A stretch of DNA of 64,000 bases from Hyphomicrobiaceae bacterium (GCA_020638065.1 JACKJG010000004.1:193302-257301), one strand, 5' to 3'. Positions 9,142 to 18,963 are shown, counted from the first letter of the stretch. The notes: generated by a model from the sequence alone, not told the origin. Translations and numbers: made by a program.

Positions 9142-9797
9142 GTGCGGAAAATCCTCACCTTGAGAGTTTCGTGTTTCATCGCTGCGATGTCCGACATCAA
9201 GGCCGCGCCGCCGATATCGCCAATATCGGTTTGAAACGCCCTTTTGGCGTTTGCGGCGATGATCGGTTCCAGCCGCGACATCACCCGCACCCCATCCATC
9301 TGTCCGAGTGGCACCAGTCTTTGTGCGACGGCAACCAGATTGGCGCAGAAAGCCTGCACATAAAGCCGGATCGCCGGCAATGCAGGCACGTCATTCCTTC
9401 CGGCCAACGCGCCCACGACAACCGGATATGCGGCATGTTCCGGATCGATTCCGTTGGGCAACGGCCCGCCCAGCTCCACCGCTTGCGCAAAAGCCCTTCC
9501 CATTTCCGACTGCTCAACCTGCCGTTCCTTTGAACTCGCCAGGGCCAGGGCCAGATCGGTCAGCTTCGCGAGTCTCTCCCCATCGTTCCACCCGGCAATT
9601 GCGGCACCGACAAACACCGCATCGTTGAACGCACCACCGTGCGCCACCAAAAAGTCCAGCCAGTCGAAAAGCGATTCCCGATCCACGACCAGTCCCTCCG
9701 CAATCGCCTGCTCCAGCCCGTGCGAATAGGCGAACGCCCCGACGGGAAAGGACGGCGACAGCCAATAGCTCAGCTTGACCAGACCGTCCTCATCCAT
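9138..9797 (-). CDS. ureF: Urease accessory protein UreF
   Basis: Component of the UreDFG nickel-insertion complex that acts on urease apoprotein; 219 residues from the start chosen. The family opening SYWLSPSFPVGAFAYSHGLE is followed by an all-helical body and a C-terminal segment MKHETLKVRIFRT that matches the conserved UreF tail. The frame is open to 9869, but the upstream part merely reads the ureE histidine tail in another frame. The ATG at 9797 gives an 8-base overlap with ureE; 9815 is an alternative. No clear Shine-Dalgarno sequence precedes either, so translation is probably coupled to ureE. Confidence 0.93.
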   Translation of the reverse strand: MDEDGLVKLSYWLSPSFPVGAFAYSHGLEQAIAEGLVVDRESLFDWLDFLVAHGGAFNDAVFVGAAIAGWNDGERLAKLTDLALALASSKERQVEQSEMGRAFAQAVELGGPLPNGIDPEHAAYPVVVGALAGRNDVPALPAIRLYVQAFCANLVAVAQRLVPLGQMDGVRVMSRLEPIIAANAKRAFQTDIGDIGGAALMSDIAAMKHETLKVRIFRT

Positions 9798-10290
9798 GCT
9801 GGTGAGAATGGTCATGGCTGTGGGCATGTTCATGGTCAGGATCGTGTCCGTGAGAATGATAGGCGCCATGCAGCGGAAGGAACGGCTCTACGACCTCCGA
9901 CACCAGAGCGCCAAGGCCTTCGAGCATGTGTTCGATCACGTGATCGCGCTGCAACAGTATCCGTGACTCTTCCACCTGTGCCGGAAGGTGCCTGTTGCCG
10001 ATATGCCAGGCCAGTTGCGCGACGCTTGTCCCCGCGCCGGGCCGGACCTGCATCAACTCTTCAGCGGCCGCCTCTACGACGACAAGCCCGCCATCATCGA
10101 GAACCAGCGCATCGCCATGCGCCAGCATAATGGATTGCGCCAGATCGAGCATGACCGGAGCGCCATCGTCCAGCATCAGGCGCTTGCGCCGGACGTGACG
10201 CTGATCGGCGGGAAGGGTTACCGAGCCCTTTATCCGGTCCTTGTCTGCGTCATAGGTTCCCGCCCGCCTGATTTGCGTGCATGTCGCCAT
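9790..10290 (-). CDS. ureE: Urease accessory nickel-binding protein UreE
   Basis: Cytosolic metallochaperone that hands nickel to the urease assembly complex; 166 residues from the start chosen. The family core includes QRHVRRKRLMLDDG, the LAQSIMLAHGDALVLDDGG segment and the metal-site region AWHIGNRHLPAQ. The C-terminus is strongly histidine-rich (HSHGHDPDHEHAHSHDHSH), which in other UreE proteins binds extra nickel. The frame is open to 10329, but the ATG at 10290 (MATCTQIRRAG) matches where UreE proteins start. This is the first gene of the ureEFG block. It is separated from ureC by the GNAT gene and by a plus-strand hemolysin III gene, so it needs its own promoter in 10291-10516. Confidence 0.92.
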   Translation of the reverse strand: MATCTQIRRAGTYDADKDRIKGSVTLPADQRHVRRKRLMLDDGAPVMLDLAQSIMLAHGDALVLDDGGLVVVEAAAEELMQVRPGAGTSVAQLAWHIGNRHLPAQVEESRILLQRDHVIEHMLEGLGALVSEVVEPFLPLHGAYHSHGHDPDHEHAHSHDHSHQHG

Positions 10291-10382
10291 TTTTCGGCCT
10301 GCTTTGCCTGATTGCACCGTCTCGATCATGCCGCCAAAGTCGCCGTTTGCATAGGTCCGTCATCTTGCGTTCAGGGTGATTT

Positions 10383-10456
10383 GTTAACGTAACGAATGAA
10401 GACCGCCGCAACTTTCTTCAACTAGGATGGGATCTGGTGTTGACGCTTACGTTAAC
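10383..10456. promoter_or_regulatory. Paired 10-base inverted repeats in the ureE / hemolysin III divergent region
   Basis: GTTAACGTAA at 10383-10392 and its exact reverse complement TTACGTTAAC at 10447-10456 flank a 54-base spacer in the 226-base region between ureE (minus) and the hemolysin III gene (plus). Each arm also contains GTTAAC, itself a palindrome. The arrangement suggests two binding sites for a dimeric regulator with the promoter between or beside them. The regulator is unknown. Confidence 0.4.
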
Positions 10457-10516
10457 CATGACGCAGACTGAATGGAGAGGCCAAGCAGTCAGTTTTCGGC
10501 ATCAGGAGGAGCCGGT

Positions 10517-11212
10517 ATGTCGCTGAAGTCGGAAATCGCTCATGTTCGCGTGTGGTGGCACAAAAGCCGCCCGCTGAGCATTGGCGAAAAAGTGGCTGAC
10601 GGAATAGTGCATGCGGCCGGACTTTTGATTGCGCTGGTCGCAGGGTCCACCCTTCTCACCCTCGCTCTCGTCGAAACGGCACCCGAACAATTCCCTGCGC
10701 TTTTAACTTATGTCGGCTCGATGGTGGTGCTGTTCGGCGTGTCCATGGCTTTCAATCTCTGGCCGCGAACCGCGACCAAGAAACTGCTCGCCCGTCTCGA
10801 TCAGGCTGCCATTTTCCTGTTCATCGCCGGGACCTACACGCCCTTTTTGTCGCTGGTCTGGGGCACCCCGGAAGGCATGGGCCTGACCATTTTCGTCTGG
10901 GCCGCGACCATTCTCGGCATCGCGCTGAAACTCATTATCCCGCAGCATTTCGGGCGCATTGCCATCATCCTCTATCTCGCCATCGGCTGGTCTGGGATTC
11001 TGGTGTTCCATAGCCTGACCTCGACCTTGCCGAGTTCAGCGCTCTGGCTGCTGCTGGCCGGCGGGCTGACCTATTCGGCCGGCATCATTTTCCATCTGTG
11101 GGATCGGATCAAATTCTACACCGCCATCTGGCACGCTTTCGTGGTCGCCGGCGCTTCACTGCACCTGATCGCCATCTTCGACGCAATGGTCATCAGCCGC
11201 TGGGGCATGTGA
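10517..11212 (+). CDS. Hemolysin III family (PAQR-type) integral membrane protein
   Basis: Seven-span inner-membrane protein of the YqfA/hemolysin III family, related to eukaryotic PAQR receptors; 231 residues, function in bacteria unclear. The family opening GEKVADGIVHAAG carries the conserved HAAG histidine. The NLWPRTATKKLLARLDQAAIFLFIAGTYTP region (seen as RLDQAAIFLFIAGTYTP) holds the second motif, and the C-terminal IWHAFVVAGASLHLIAIF holds the last conserved histidines. The ATG at 10517 has an excellent AGGAGG at 10504-10509; the longer open frame starting at 10472 is not needed. It lies on the opposite strand inside the urease cluster and converges on the GNAT gene. Confidence 0.88.
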   Translation: MSLKSEIAHVRVWWHKSRPLSIGEKVADGIVHAAGLLIALVAGSTLLTLALVETAPEQFPALLTYVGSMVVLFGVSMAFNLWPRTATKKLLARLDQAAIFLFIAGTYTPFLSLVWGTPEGMGLTIFVWAATILGIALKLIIPQHFGRIAIILYLAIGWSGILVFHSLTSTLPSSALWLLLAGGLTYSAGIIFHLWDRIKFYTAIWHAFVVAGASLHLIAIFDAMVISRWGM

Positions 11213-11219
11213 ACCAAGT

Positions 11220-11690
11220 CTAGGACATCTCTTTTCGCATCGTGATGTTGGTCGTCCGGTCGTAGCCTTCATGCCTATTGTCGGCGACCCGGCGAAACCC
11301 GAGCCGCTCGTAAACCGCACGCACCTCGGTCAGTTCCACCCGAACCTTCAGTTCGATCGCCGCAAATCCCCGGTCGCGCACCGTTCGCTCGATGGCCACA
11401 TAGCATTGCCGGAACAGGCCTTGGCCCTGCCTGTCGCCCCGCACCGCAACCTTGCCGATATAGGCAGCATCCCCTTGTGGCGCCACAAAGGCGCAGGCCA
11501 ACAATTCATCGCCTTCAACGCCGGTGAGCAGCCACTCGTCCCGGGCCTTTTGTGCATAGTCTTCGACGCTCATCCGCGTCGCCGAGCTCGGTGGATCGAT
11601 CCGCCCGTCCATATAGGCATAGGCGTCCGTCACCAGCCGATGTAACGCTGGCCAATCGGAAAAGGAAGTATCCGGAAAGGTGATCCGCAT
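11220..11690 (-). CDS. GNAT family N-acetyltransferase
   Basis: Acetyl-CoA-dependent acyltransferase of the GNAT superfamily, 156 residues, cytosolic. The acetyl-CoA pyrophosphate loop is visible as VAVRGDRQGQGLFRQ, preceded by the beta strand AAYIGKVAV and followed by the terminal VYERLGFRRV motif. It sits 18 bases after ureC on the same strand and is probably co-transcribed with the urease structural genes. GNAT genes are occasional neighbours of urease operons and have no known function in urease assembly. Acceptor substrate is unknown. Confidence 0.85.
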   Translation of the reverse strand: MRITFPDTSFSDWPALHRLVTDAYAYMDGRIDPPSSATRMSVEDYAQKARDEWLLTGVEGDELLACAFVAPQGDAAYIGKVAVRGDRQGQGLFRQCYVAIERTVRDRGFAAIELKVRVELTEVRAVYERLGFRRVADNRHEGYDRTTNITMRKEMS

Positions 11691-11708
11691 AATGGGATCA
11701 GAACCTGC

Positions 11709-13420
<1,712 letters not shown>

Positions 13421-13421
<1 letters not shown>

Positions 13422-13726
13422 CAGAGCTTTCCCATCACCTTCTGATTGAACCCGTAGATCTCGCGCTTGCCGCCGATCGGAACCAGCGAGACATCGCGCG
13501 TCTGGCCGGGTTCGAAGCGCACGGCGGTGCCCGGCGCAATATCGAGCCGCATGCCGCGCGCTGCGTCGCGGTCAAAATCAAGGCCCGGATTGGTTTCAAA
13601 AAAGTGATAGTGCGAACCGACCTGCACCGGCCGGTCCCCGCGGTTGGTCACCGTCAAAGAGATTTGCGGTGACCCCTGGTTGAGTTCAATGTCGCCTGGC
13701 GCGACGATCACCTCACCGGGAATCAT
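13421..13726 (-). CDS. ureB: Urease subunit beta
   Basis: Small structural subunit of urease, 101 residues. The family opening MIPGEVIVAPGDIELN is followed by TVTNRGDRPVQVGSHYHFFE, then GMRLDIAPGTAVRFEPGQ and GGKREIYGFN, all standard UreB motifs. It overlaps the preceding small membrane-protein gene by 14 bases and ureC by one base, so it is within a tightly coupled operon. Confidence 0.97.
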
Positions 13727-13952
13727 GCCGCTCGCCGCGCCGTGCGGTCTGCTTGGCCTCGCCGGTCCGGCGTTTCATAGCCAACAAGCCGCCGCTAACG
13801 GCAATGGCAGCACCCATCGCCGCCCAAACCCAGAATGGCACGCCGAATACGACAACGCCACCGACATGGGCATGGATCTGGTCCAACTCATGGGCCGACA
13901 CGGCCGTGACCGGCAACAAAGCCGCACCAATTCCCCAAACAAGTCGTTTCAT
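13713..13952 (-). CDS. Small membrane protein encoded between ureA and ureB
   Basis: 79 residues. A signal-peptide-like N-terminus (MKRLVWGIGAALLPVTAVSA) is followed by a short histidine-containing segment (HELDQIHAHVGG), one membrane span (VVVFGVPFWVWAAMGAAIAV, extending on) and a basic tail. The ATG at 13952 is preferred because GAGGAG precedes it at 7 bases; an in-frame ATG at 13967 overlaps the ureA stop. Similar small open reading frames interrupt urease operons of rhizobia, but none has an assigned role that I know of. The two or three histidines just after the signal peptide could contact metal; this is speculation. Confidence 0.72.
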   Translation of the reverse strand: MKRLVWGIGAALLPVTAVSAHELDQIHAHVGGVVVFGVPFWVWAAMGAAIAVSGGLLAMKRRTGEAKQTARRGERHDSR

Positions 13953-13963
13953 TATTGGTCTCC

Positions 13964-14266
13964 TCATCTGATCGGCTCGTGAACGGTAACCAGTTTTGTG
14001 CCATCCGGAAAGGTCGCTTCGACCTGCACATCGTGAATCATTTCGGCAACGCCCGCCATGACCTGATCGCGCGACACGACATGCGCCCCGGCTTCCATCA
14101 GATCGGCAACGCTGCGCCCGTCGCGCGCGCCCTCCACCACATAGTCGCTAATCAGCGCCACCGCCTCGGGATGGTTGAGTTTGACACCACGTTCGAGACG
14201 CCGCCGGGCGACGATTGCCGCCATCGAAACCAGAAGCTTGTCTTTTTCTCTCGGCGTCAGGTTCAT
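13964..14266 (-). CDS. ureA: Urease subunit gamma
   Basis: Smallest structural subunit of urease, 100 residues. The family opening MNLTPREKDKLLVSMAAIVA and the segments RGVKLNHPEAVALISDYVVEGARDG (seen in parts) and VMAGVAEMIHDVQVEATFPDGTKLVTVHEPI are diagnostic. The ATG at 14266 follows GAAGGA at 6 bases. It lies 10 bases downstream of the ureD stop. Confidence 0.97.
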   Translation of the reverse strand: MNLTPREKDKLLVSMAAIVARRRLERGVKLNHPEAVALISDYVVEGARDGRSVADLMEAGAHVVSRDQVMAGVAEMIHDVQVEATFPDGTKLVTVHEPIR

Positions 14267-14276
14267 GTAAATTCCT

Positions 14277-15113
14277 TCAGCTATGCCAGATGCGCGGCAA
14301 TTCGGATTTGCTGAGATCGCGCAGCAGAGGCACCAGTTTCTGCCTGAGTTCATATCCGTTTTTGGCCAACAGGCGCATGACCAGCTTATCGTTCCAAAAA
14401 CTGAACGCAATCTCGAATTGGTCGCAGAGGCTCCTGACCTTGGCGAGACGCGCCTCGACGTCGCGTCCTGCATAAAAGAGTGTGGCGAACGCACCAGCGC
14501 CCATGAGGCCCGCCGATGCATTGCGAACCGGCTCGAACGCACCGATGATCGACAAAGCCTCGGCGTGCAGGAGCCTATCTCCTCGAAAAATGCGCCACTG
14601 ATCGGTCAGATGTCCGGTAATAACTTCCTCGCCCATTCCGGTGCGCCCTAGAATGATCGGCTCGACTGCCAGAAATCGGGCCCCCTCGGCCAGACTGACC
14701 TCGAGATTCCGCGAAAGTGCAGCCCGGTCAAACAGAATGGTCTCCTGCGGCAGCCAGGCCACAAAGGCGTTCCGTCCGACGGAAATTCTGGTCCTGACGT
14801 CCGCAACACCGTCGAGGGCGCGATAGACCTTCTCGCAAGCCTGTGTGGTGACAGTGAGGTTTGAGTCTTGACCTGCCTCGATCTGCCATTTGAGTTGATC
14901 GCCGCCGGTCAGCCCGCCGGACGTGTTGATCAACACCGCCTCAAGCTCGGAACCGGGCAAGCGGGGGACGCGGATCTTGGCCGATCCGTCCTGATAAAGG
15001 GTCTGGATACGGGTCGCCCCTTCCGAACACGCAACTCTGAGGCGCCCCTCTCCCCGGCTACGCTGCAGTTGAACGTTTTCAGCCATTTCGGAGACAGGCA
15101 GTCCGGCATCCAT
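14277..15113 (-). CDS. ureD: Urease accessory protein UreD (UreH)
   Basis: Scaffold of the urease activation complex: binds urease apoprotein and recruits UreF and UreG for nickel insertion; 278 residues from the start chosen. Diagnostic segments are YQDGSAKIRVPRL, AVLINTSGGLTGGD, TTQACEKVYR, FVAWLPQETILFDRAALSR and MRLLAKNGYELRQKLVPLL. The frame also offers a GTG at 15122; the ATG at 15113 is preferred because GAGGTGA lies 5 bases before it. First gene of ureD-A-orf-B-C on the minus strand, with 431 bases of non-coding DNA upstream. Confidence 0.95.
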   Translation of the reverse strand: MDAGLPVSEMAENVQLQRSRGEGRLRVACSEGATRIQTLYQDGSAKIRVPRLPGSELEAVLINTSGGLTGGDQLKWQIEAGQDSNLTVTTQACEKVYRALDGVADVRTRISVGRNAFVAWLPQETILFDRAALSRNLEVSLAEGARFLAVEPIILGRTGMGEEVITGHLTDQWRIFRGDRLLHAEALSIIGAFEPVRNASAGLMGAGAFATLFYAGRDVEARLAKVRSLCDQFEIAFSFWNDKLVMRLLAKNGYELRQKLVPLLRDLSKSELPRIWHS

Positions 15114-15544
15114 GAACGTCACCTCATCCGCGGCTTCGGCGCCGCAACTTCGAACACAATGCCTAAAGGGCCAGCCAATCCTGCCGAACTGGCCCCGTCT
15201 CCGCCAGACATGTTTGCACCAGCCTCAGCTTTGCAAGCGGCATGCCAAACCCTGGCGCCCTGGCCAATTCCGCATAACCAATTGAAAACAGTATATATAT
15301 TAGACAACCCAATTGCTCATACTTCCGCCGGTGCTGGCCATTTCACAATCTCTGCCTGCAAATCCGGCAATAGGTGATCGGAAAATGTGCAGATCCGAAA
15401 TCTGACCAAGTTTTGATCGAAAATTCGGCAGTGACTCGCGCTACAGAATTGCTATCCTTGAGCGCCGGTTATCTCCGGCAGAGGTGTTTGCACCAATACC
15501 TCGTCGCCCTTCCGGATCCCTATCCGGAGGGGCGATTTTTGCGC
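15114..15544. other. Intergenic region upstream of ureD and downstream of the Gfo/AKR gene
   Basis: About 430 bases without a convincing gene. The ureD-proximal part contains an AT-rich patch (TATATATAT at 15292-15300), unusual for this GC-rich window and a reasonable place for the urease promoter. I looked for a sigma-54 TGGC-N7/8-TTGC element expected for NtrC control and did not find a clean one. The far end carries the hairpin described separately. Open frames here (15119-15307 minus and 15374-15901 plus) show no protein features. Confidence 0.5.
15505..15540 (-). terminator. Strong hairpin after the Gfo/AKR fusion gene
   Basis: A 13-bp stem (CGCCC, a T-G pair, TCCGGAT / ATCCGGA, GGGCG) with a 4-base CCCT loop lies 5 to 40 bases past the stop of the minus-strand fusion gene. 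On the plus strand it is followed by ATTTTTG, on the minus strand by no T tract. It can therefore terminate plus-strand transcription cleanly and probably also acts at the end of the minus-strand gene. Confidence 0.65.
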
Positions 15545-17560
15545 CTAATCGCCGTTCTCGAGCCAATTCACCTGAGCCTCCTTCAACTTGATCGACAGGG
15601 CCGCAAGGCTGCTGTCCAGTTCAACCAATCGGCGCGGTCCGATCAGCGGCACGACGGGAAACGGCTGCGCGAGCACATAGGCCAGTGCAATCTGGATCGG
15701 CGAAACACCAAGCTTCTCGGCCAATTGTATAGCTCTGTCGCGGCGTGCGAAATTCCGTTCGGAATACCAGGTGTGAACCAGCTCGGCATTGTTGCGCTTG
15801 TCCCGGCCTGCGGCGTCGGTGAAGAACCCGCGAGCTTGCGACGACCAGGCAAAGTTCGGCATTTTGGTCTCGTTGAGCCAGGCCTTGAAATCCGGATCTG
15901 AAGCAGCGATGCACCCGGCCCAGATCGGTTCGATCATCTCTGCCAATGCAAAATTGTTGCTCAGAGCCCCCGGTGCGGTCTTGCCCGTCCGCTTTGCATA
16001 ATCGATTGCCTCCTGAAGCCGCTCTTTCGTCCAGTTCGAGCCACCGAACAGGCCCCGGATGCGGCCTTTCTTGACCTCCGCATCCATTGCATCGACAAAC
16101 TCGCCAACCGGCACGTCGAGATTGTCGCGATGCATGAAATAGACATCGACATAATCGGTCTGTAGCCGGTCGAGACTTTCGGTCAGTTCGCGCGCGATCA
16201 CATCTGGATATGTCAGCGGCGAATGCGCGCCCTTGCCGATCAGAACGAAAGACTGCCGGTCGAGGCCATGGCTCGCGTGCCATGCGCCAAAATGGGTTTC
16301 CGTCTTGCCACCCTGGTAGATGTGCGCCGTGTCGAACAGATTGCCGCCCCGCTCGAAAAAGGCGTCGAGCATGATCGCGGCAGCGGCAAAATCCGGATAG
16401 AATTCGAAGCCGAGAGCCACCGGGCTGGTAGGGTGCGAAAGACCGTGCACCTGAATATGGTCCATCGTGTCCGGACCAAAGCGCAAATCCTCGCCCTTGA
16501 TCGTCTGTCTACGCCGCGCCGGCGTTTCGATGTCGTAGACAAGGCCGGAATCGCGTCGCCACTGGTCAAGCACGCGCAGGTTGCCCAGCGTGTCATCCCA
16601 GTTCATGCCAGGCGCCGCAAACTCTTGCCGGCCGTCCAGGATAGCGCGGCTGGCAGCGTCTGCCTCGAAAAAATAGAGATGCCGATCCTCCGGCGTGACC
16701 ACATCCTCCGGTTCGCCTTCGGAAGGATAGACGCGAATGACCCCGATCTTGCCGCTTCTGAACCCGGCAAACCAGAAGTCCTTGACCTCGATCCGGCCCT
16801 TGGTGCCGTAGATACGCAACACATTGTCCAGATTGAGCGAAACCGCGCAGGAAATTTCTGCGATGATCTCATTGGGGAACTTCAACAGAGCTGAGGTCCA
16901 TTCATCGACCCCCGTCTCACCCAGATGCGCCATGCCCGCAACCTTGCTCGGCTCCAGAAAATCCTTGCCCGCGGCTGCACCGGCAATCAGACGCGCCATA
17001 CTGGCCGGATAGCAGCCGACATCGAGAATGCCACCACCCGCCAGATCGTTGGCCAGCAACCGATGTTCAGGATTGAACGGAATGGCAAAACCGAAGCTCG
17101 ACTGGATCTTGCGAATCTCGCCGATTCGCTTTGACTTGATCAGGTCGATCAGCTTCAGCGTCTGCGGATGCAAGCGATACATGAAGGCTTCGCCCATGAA
17201 CGTGCCGGACTTGTCGGCCGCGTGGAACATGGCATCCGCTTCGAACGCGCTCAGCCCCATCGGCTTTTCGCCAAGCACATGCTTTCCTGCTTCCGCACAC
17301 TTGATGGCCCACTCGGCGTGACCCGGATGCGGCGTTGCGACATAAACCGCTTCAACTTCCGCATCGTCCACCATGGCCTGATAGCCGTTGATTACCCGAA
17401 CGCCTGGGAAGTTTTCCTTCAGTTTGGGATTGTCGGGATGCCGCGACGCGATCGCCACCAGTTCCCCCAGATCGCTCTCCGCCAGACCCGCCGCAAACTG
17501 CGTCGCGATGAATCCCGGTCCGATAATGCCCCATTTTACCTTGCGTTGTTCGCTTGCCAT
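15545..17560 (-). CDS. Fused Gfo/Idh/MocA oxidoreductase - aldo/keto reductase
   Basis: One 671-residue chain with two NAD(P)-dependent oxidoreductases. Residues 1-130 form a Rossmann domain (GIIGPGFIATQFA, then HVLGEKPMG with the catalytic Lys of the Gfo/Idh/MocA family), and about 131-340 form its C-terminal alpha/beta domain (GGGILDVGCYPASM). From about residue 365 an aldo/keto reductase barrel begins; its catalytic tetrad is complete at D410, Y415 (FDTAHIYQGG), K443 (IGKGA) and H477 (FMHRDN), and the cofactor segment near the end is VPLIGPRR. Both halves look functional, and no stop or frameshift separates them. The frame opens at ATG 17560 after GAGGGC. It is divergent from the acyltransferase-like gene. 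Both families act on sugars and polyols, so a two-step redox conversion of a sugar is a reasonable guess. Confidence 0.9.
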   Translation of the reverse strand: MASEQRKVKWGIIGPGFIATQFAAGLAESDLGELVAIASRHPDNPKLKENFPGVRVINGYQAMVDDAEVEAVYVATPHPGHAEWAIKCAEAGKHVLGEKPMGLSAFEADAMFHAADKSGTFMGEAFMYRLHPQTLKLIDLIKSKRIGEIRKIQSSFGFAIPFNPEHRLLANDLAGGGILDVGCYPASMARLIAGAAAGKDFLEPSKVAGMAHLGETGVDEWTSALLKFPNEIIAEISCAVSLNLDNVLRIYGTKGRIEVKDFWFAGFRSGKIGVIRVYPSEGEPEDVVTPEDRHLYFFEADAASRAILDGRQEFAAPGMNWDDTLGNLRVLDQWRRDSGLVYDIETPARRRQTIKGEDLRFGPDTMDHIQVHGLSHPTSPVALGFEFYPDFAAAAIMLDAFFERGGNLFDTAHIYQGGKTETHFGAWHASHGLDRQSFVLIGKGAHSPLTYPDVIARELTESLDRLQTDYVDVYFMHRDNLDVPVGEFVDAMDAEVKKGRIRGLFGGSNWTKERLQEAIDYAKRTGKTAPGALSNNFALAEMIEPIWAGCIAASDPDFKAWLNETKMPNFAWSSQARGFFTDAAGRDKRNNAELVHTWYSERNFARRDRAIQLAEKLGVSPIQIALAYVLAQPFPVVPLIGPRRLVELDSSLAALSIKLKEAQVNWLENGD

Positions 17561-17693
17561 CGGATGCCCTCCTCGTCGGCTTTGGACCGACTGATATAGA
17601 CCAGAAGATTAACGTTCAAGCGAACCTGCAATTTTGCTGCGGATTGACGTGCGCAAGCTTGCCTGCCAACCTGCATACGGGAGTTTTGGGGGA

Positions 17694-18932
17694 GTGACGG
17701 GATTGGCAGATCCCATCAATCTGGCTGCGTTCAGCAACAATCAATGGTATTGTTACCAGGTACGTCAGACCGTTTTTTACGCTTGCTTTTCAAGCCATTA
17801 TCTTGATGAAGCGCATTTGTTGCGCATGCTCGACCAGGTCATTGAGCTTGCGCCGCACCTGCTCGACGCCAGCACCGTGGAGCGCGAAACCGGGTCCGTT
17901 CCACGCGACATTGCCCGTCAGCTGGTATCGAGTTTCGAAGTCGGCGCTTTGACGCCCTACCCCGACGCATGGCCGATGCACGGCAACATGCTTTTCGATC
18001 ATCCCGACCTGCCAATGGTGCGCTTGATGGCCGCAAATCTTCCGGACGGACCGGACGAACAGAACCGCCGTTCGGCCTTTCTCGCCATATCGACCCATTC
18101 GCTGTTCGAAGGTGCCGACGCTGTGCAATTGGTGCGCAGCCAGACGACCTCCCGCGATCCGGTTGCAGTAAATGAGCTGGACCTGGGCGGTTGGCGCCGG
18201 GTCGCGTTCGCAATCGTCGCGGCCATCGCCGCGCCTTTCCAGATCCTTCTGGCCGAGTTGACCGTGACCAATGAGATTGACCGGCATTATCGCGGCATCG
18301 CGGTGTCCAGAGCGCGTCTCCGCAATCTTGCTTCTGCCTTCAATGTCAGCCAGCGCGGCTTGCTCTACGCTTTGGCGCTCTGGTGCATCCACAGCCACGG
18401 CAAGGGATTTGGAAAAGCGACACTCTCCACACTGCTCGCAGAACTCAATCCATCCGGTCAGGCCCATTCCGATGACCCGTTCTTCCAATACCGCATGATG
18501 GGAACCAGATTGCCGTTTGGAGATGACTTTCCATCGTTCGTCAAAGACCTGGACGAGCGCATCAAGGCGGCGGATTTCCAGCAATTCAACACCACGCAAT
18601 TGCTCCTCAGTGCCATGTTCCGCGCTCACCGCTGGCTCAAGACCAGGCTGCCGTTTCTCTATTCGGACAAGACCTTTCGCTATGCCGCCGGTTATGATTT
18701 CGACCTCTCGCTCGTTCCGCCGCTGCGTCCGGCCGGCGCTCTGACCGAGGCACTTGGAGAGCCGGTCTTTGGCGGCATGATGCATCCCGGTTTGGAATGC
18801 TGTGTCTTCACGCCGACACGACAATTCGTGACCTTCAACTTTGTTCTCAGTTCGAAGCACCTGCCCGCGCTCGACCATTTCCAAACGATGCTCGACGATA
18901 TCGAGGCCTCGGTTCGGAACGAGTCCCGCTGA
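17694..18932 (+). CDS. Acyltransferase/condensation-fold protein of unknown function
   Basis: I do not recognise the exact family. The 412-residue protein carries STHSLFEGAD near the middle of the N-terminal half, resembling the HHxxxDG active-site motif of CoA-dependent acyltransferases, condensation domains and wax-ester synthases. One strongly hydrophobic helix (VAFAIVAAIAAPFQILLAEL) follows. The C-terminal part (FGGMMHPGLECCVFTPT, FVTFNFVLSSKHLPALDHF) is compatible with the second half-barrel of that fold. Start is uncertain: GTG 17694, TTG 17703 (best spaced from GGGGGA at 17688) and TTG 17634 are all possible. It is followed after 31 bases by the photolyase gene and likely co-transcribed. 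Divergent from the Gfo/AKR gene. Confidence 0.65.
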   Translation: MTGLADPINLAAFSNNQWYCYQVRQTVFYACFSSHYLDEAHLLRMLDQVIELAPHLLDASTVERETGSVPRDIARQLVSSFEVGALTPYPDAWPMHGNMLFDHPDLPMVRLMAANLPDGPDEQNRRSAFLAISTHSLFEGADAVQLVRSQTTSRDPVAVNELDLGGWRRVAFAIVAAIAAPFQILLAELTVTNEIDRHYRGIAVSRARLRNLASAFNVSQRGLLYALALWCIHSHGKGFGKATLSTLLAELNPSGQAHSDDPFFQYRMMGTRLPFGDDFPSFVKDLDERIKAADFQQFNTTQLLLSAMFRAHRWLKTRLPFLYSDKTFRYAAGYDFDLSLVPPLRPAGALTEALGEPVFGGMMHPGLECCVFTPTRQFVTFNFVLSSKHLPALDHFQTMLDDIEASVRNESR

Positions 18933-18963
18933 TCCGGCGCCTGACGCCTTGCGTATTGAAAAC

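Noticed and set aside
15119..15307. 62-codon minus-strand frame before ureD
   Set aside because: It ends next to the ureD start and could be a leader, but has no ribosome-binding site or protein feature that I can support.
14266..15544. Sigma-54 promoter for the urease operon
   Set aside because: I searched the minus strand for a TGGC/TTGC pair with correct spacing and found no clean match.
15374..15901. 175-codon plus-strand frame
   Set aside because: It crosses a strong hairpin and the 3' end of the fusion gene on the other strand; composition is that of a shadow frame.
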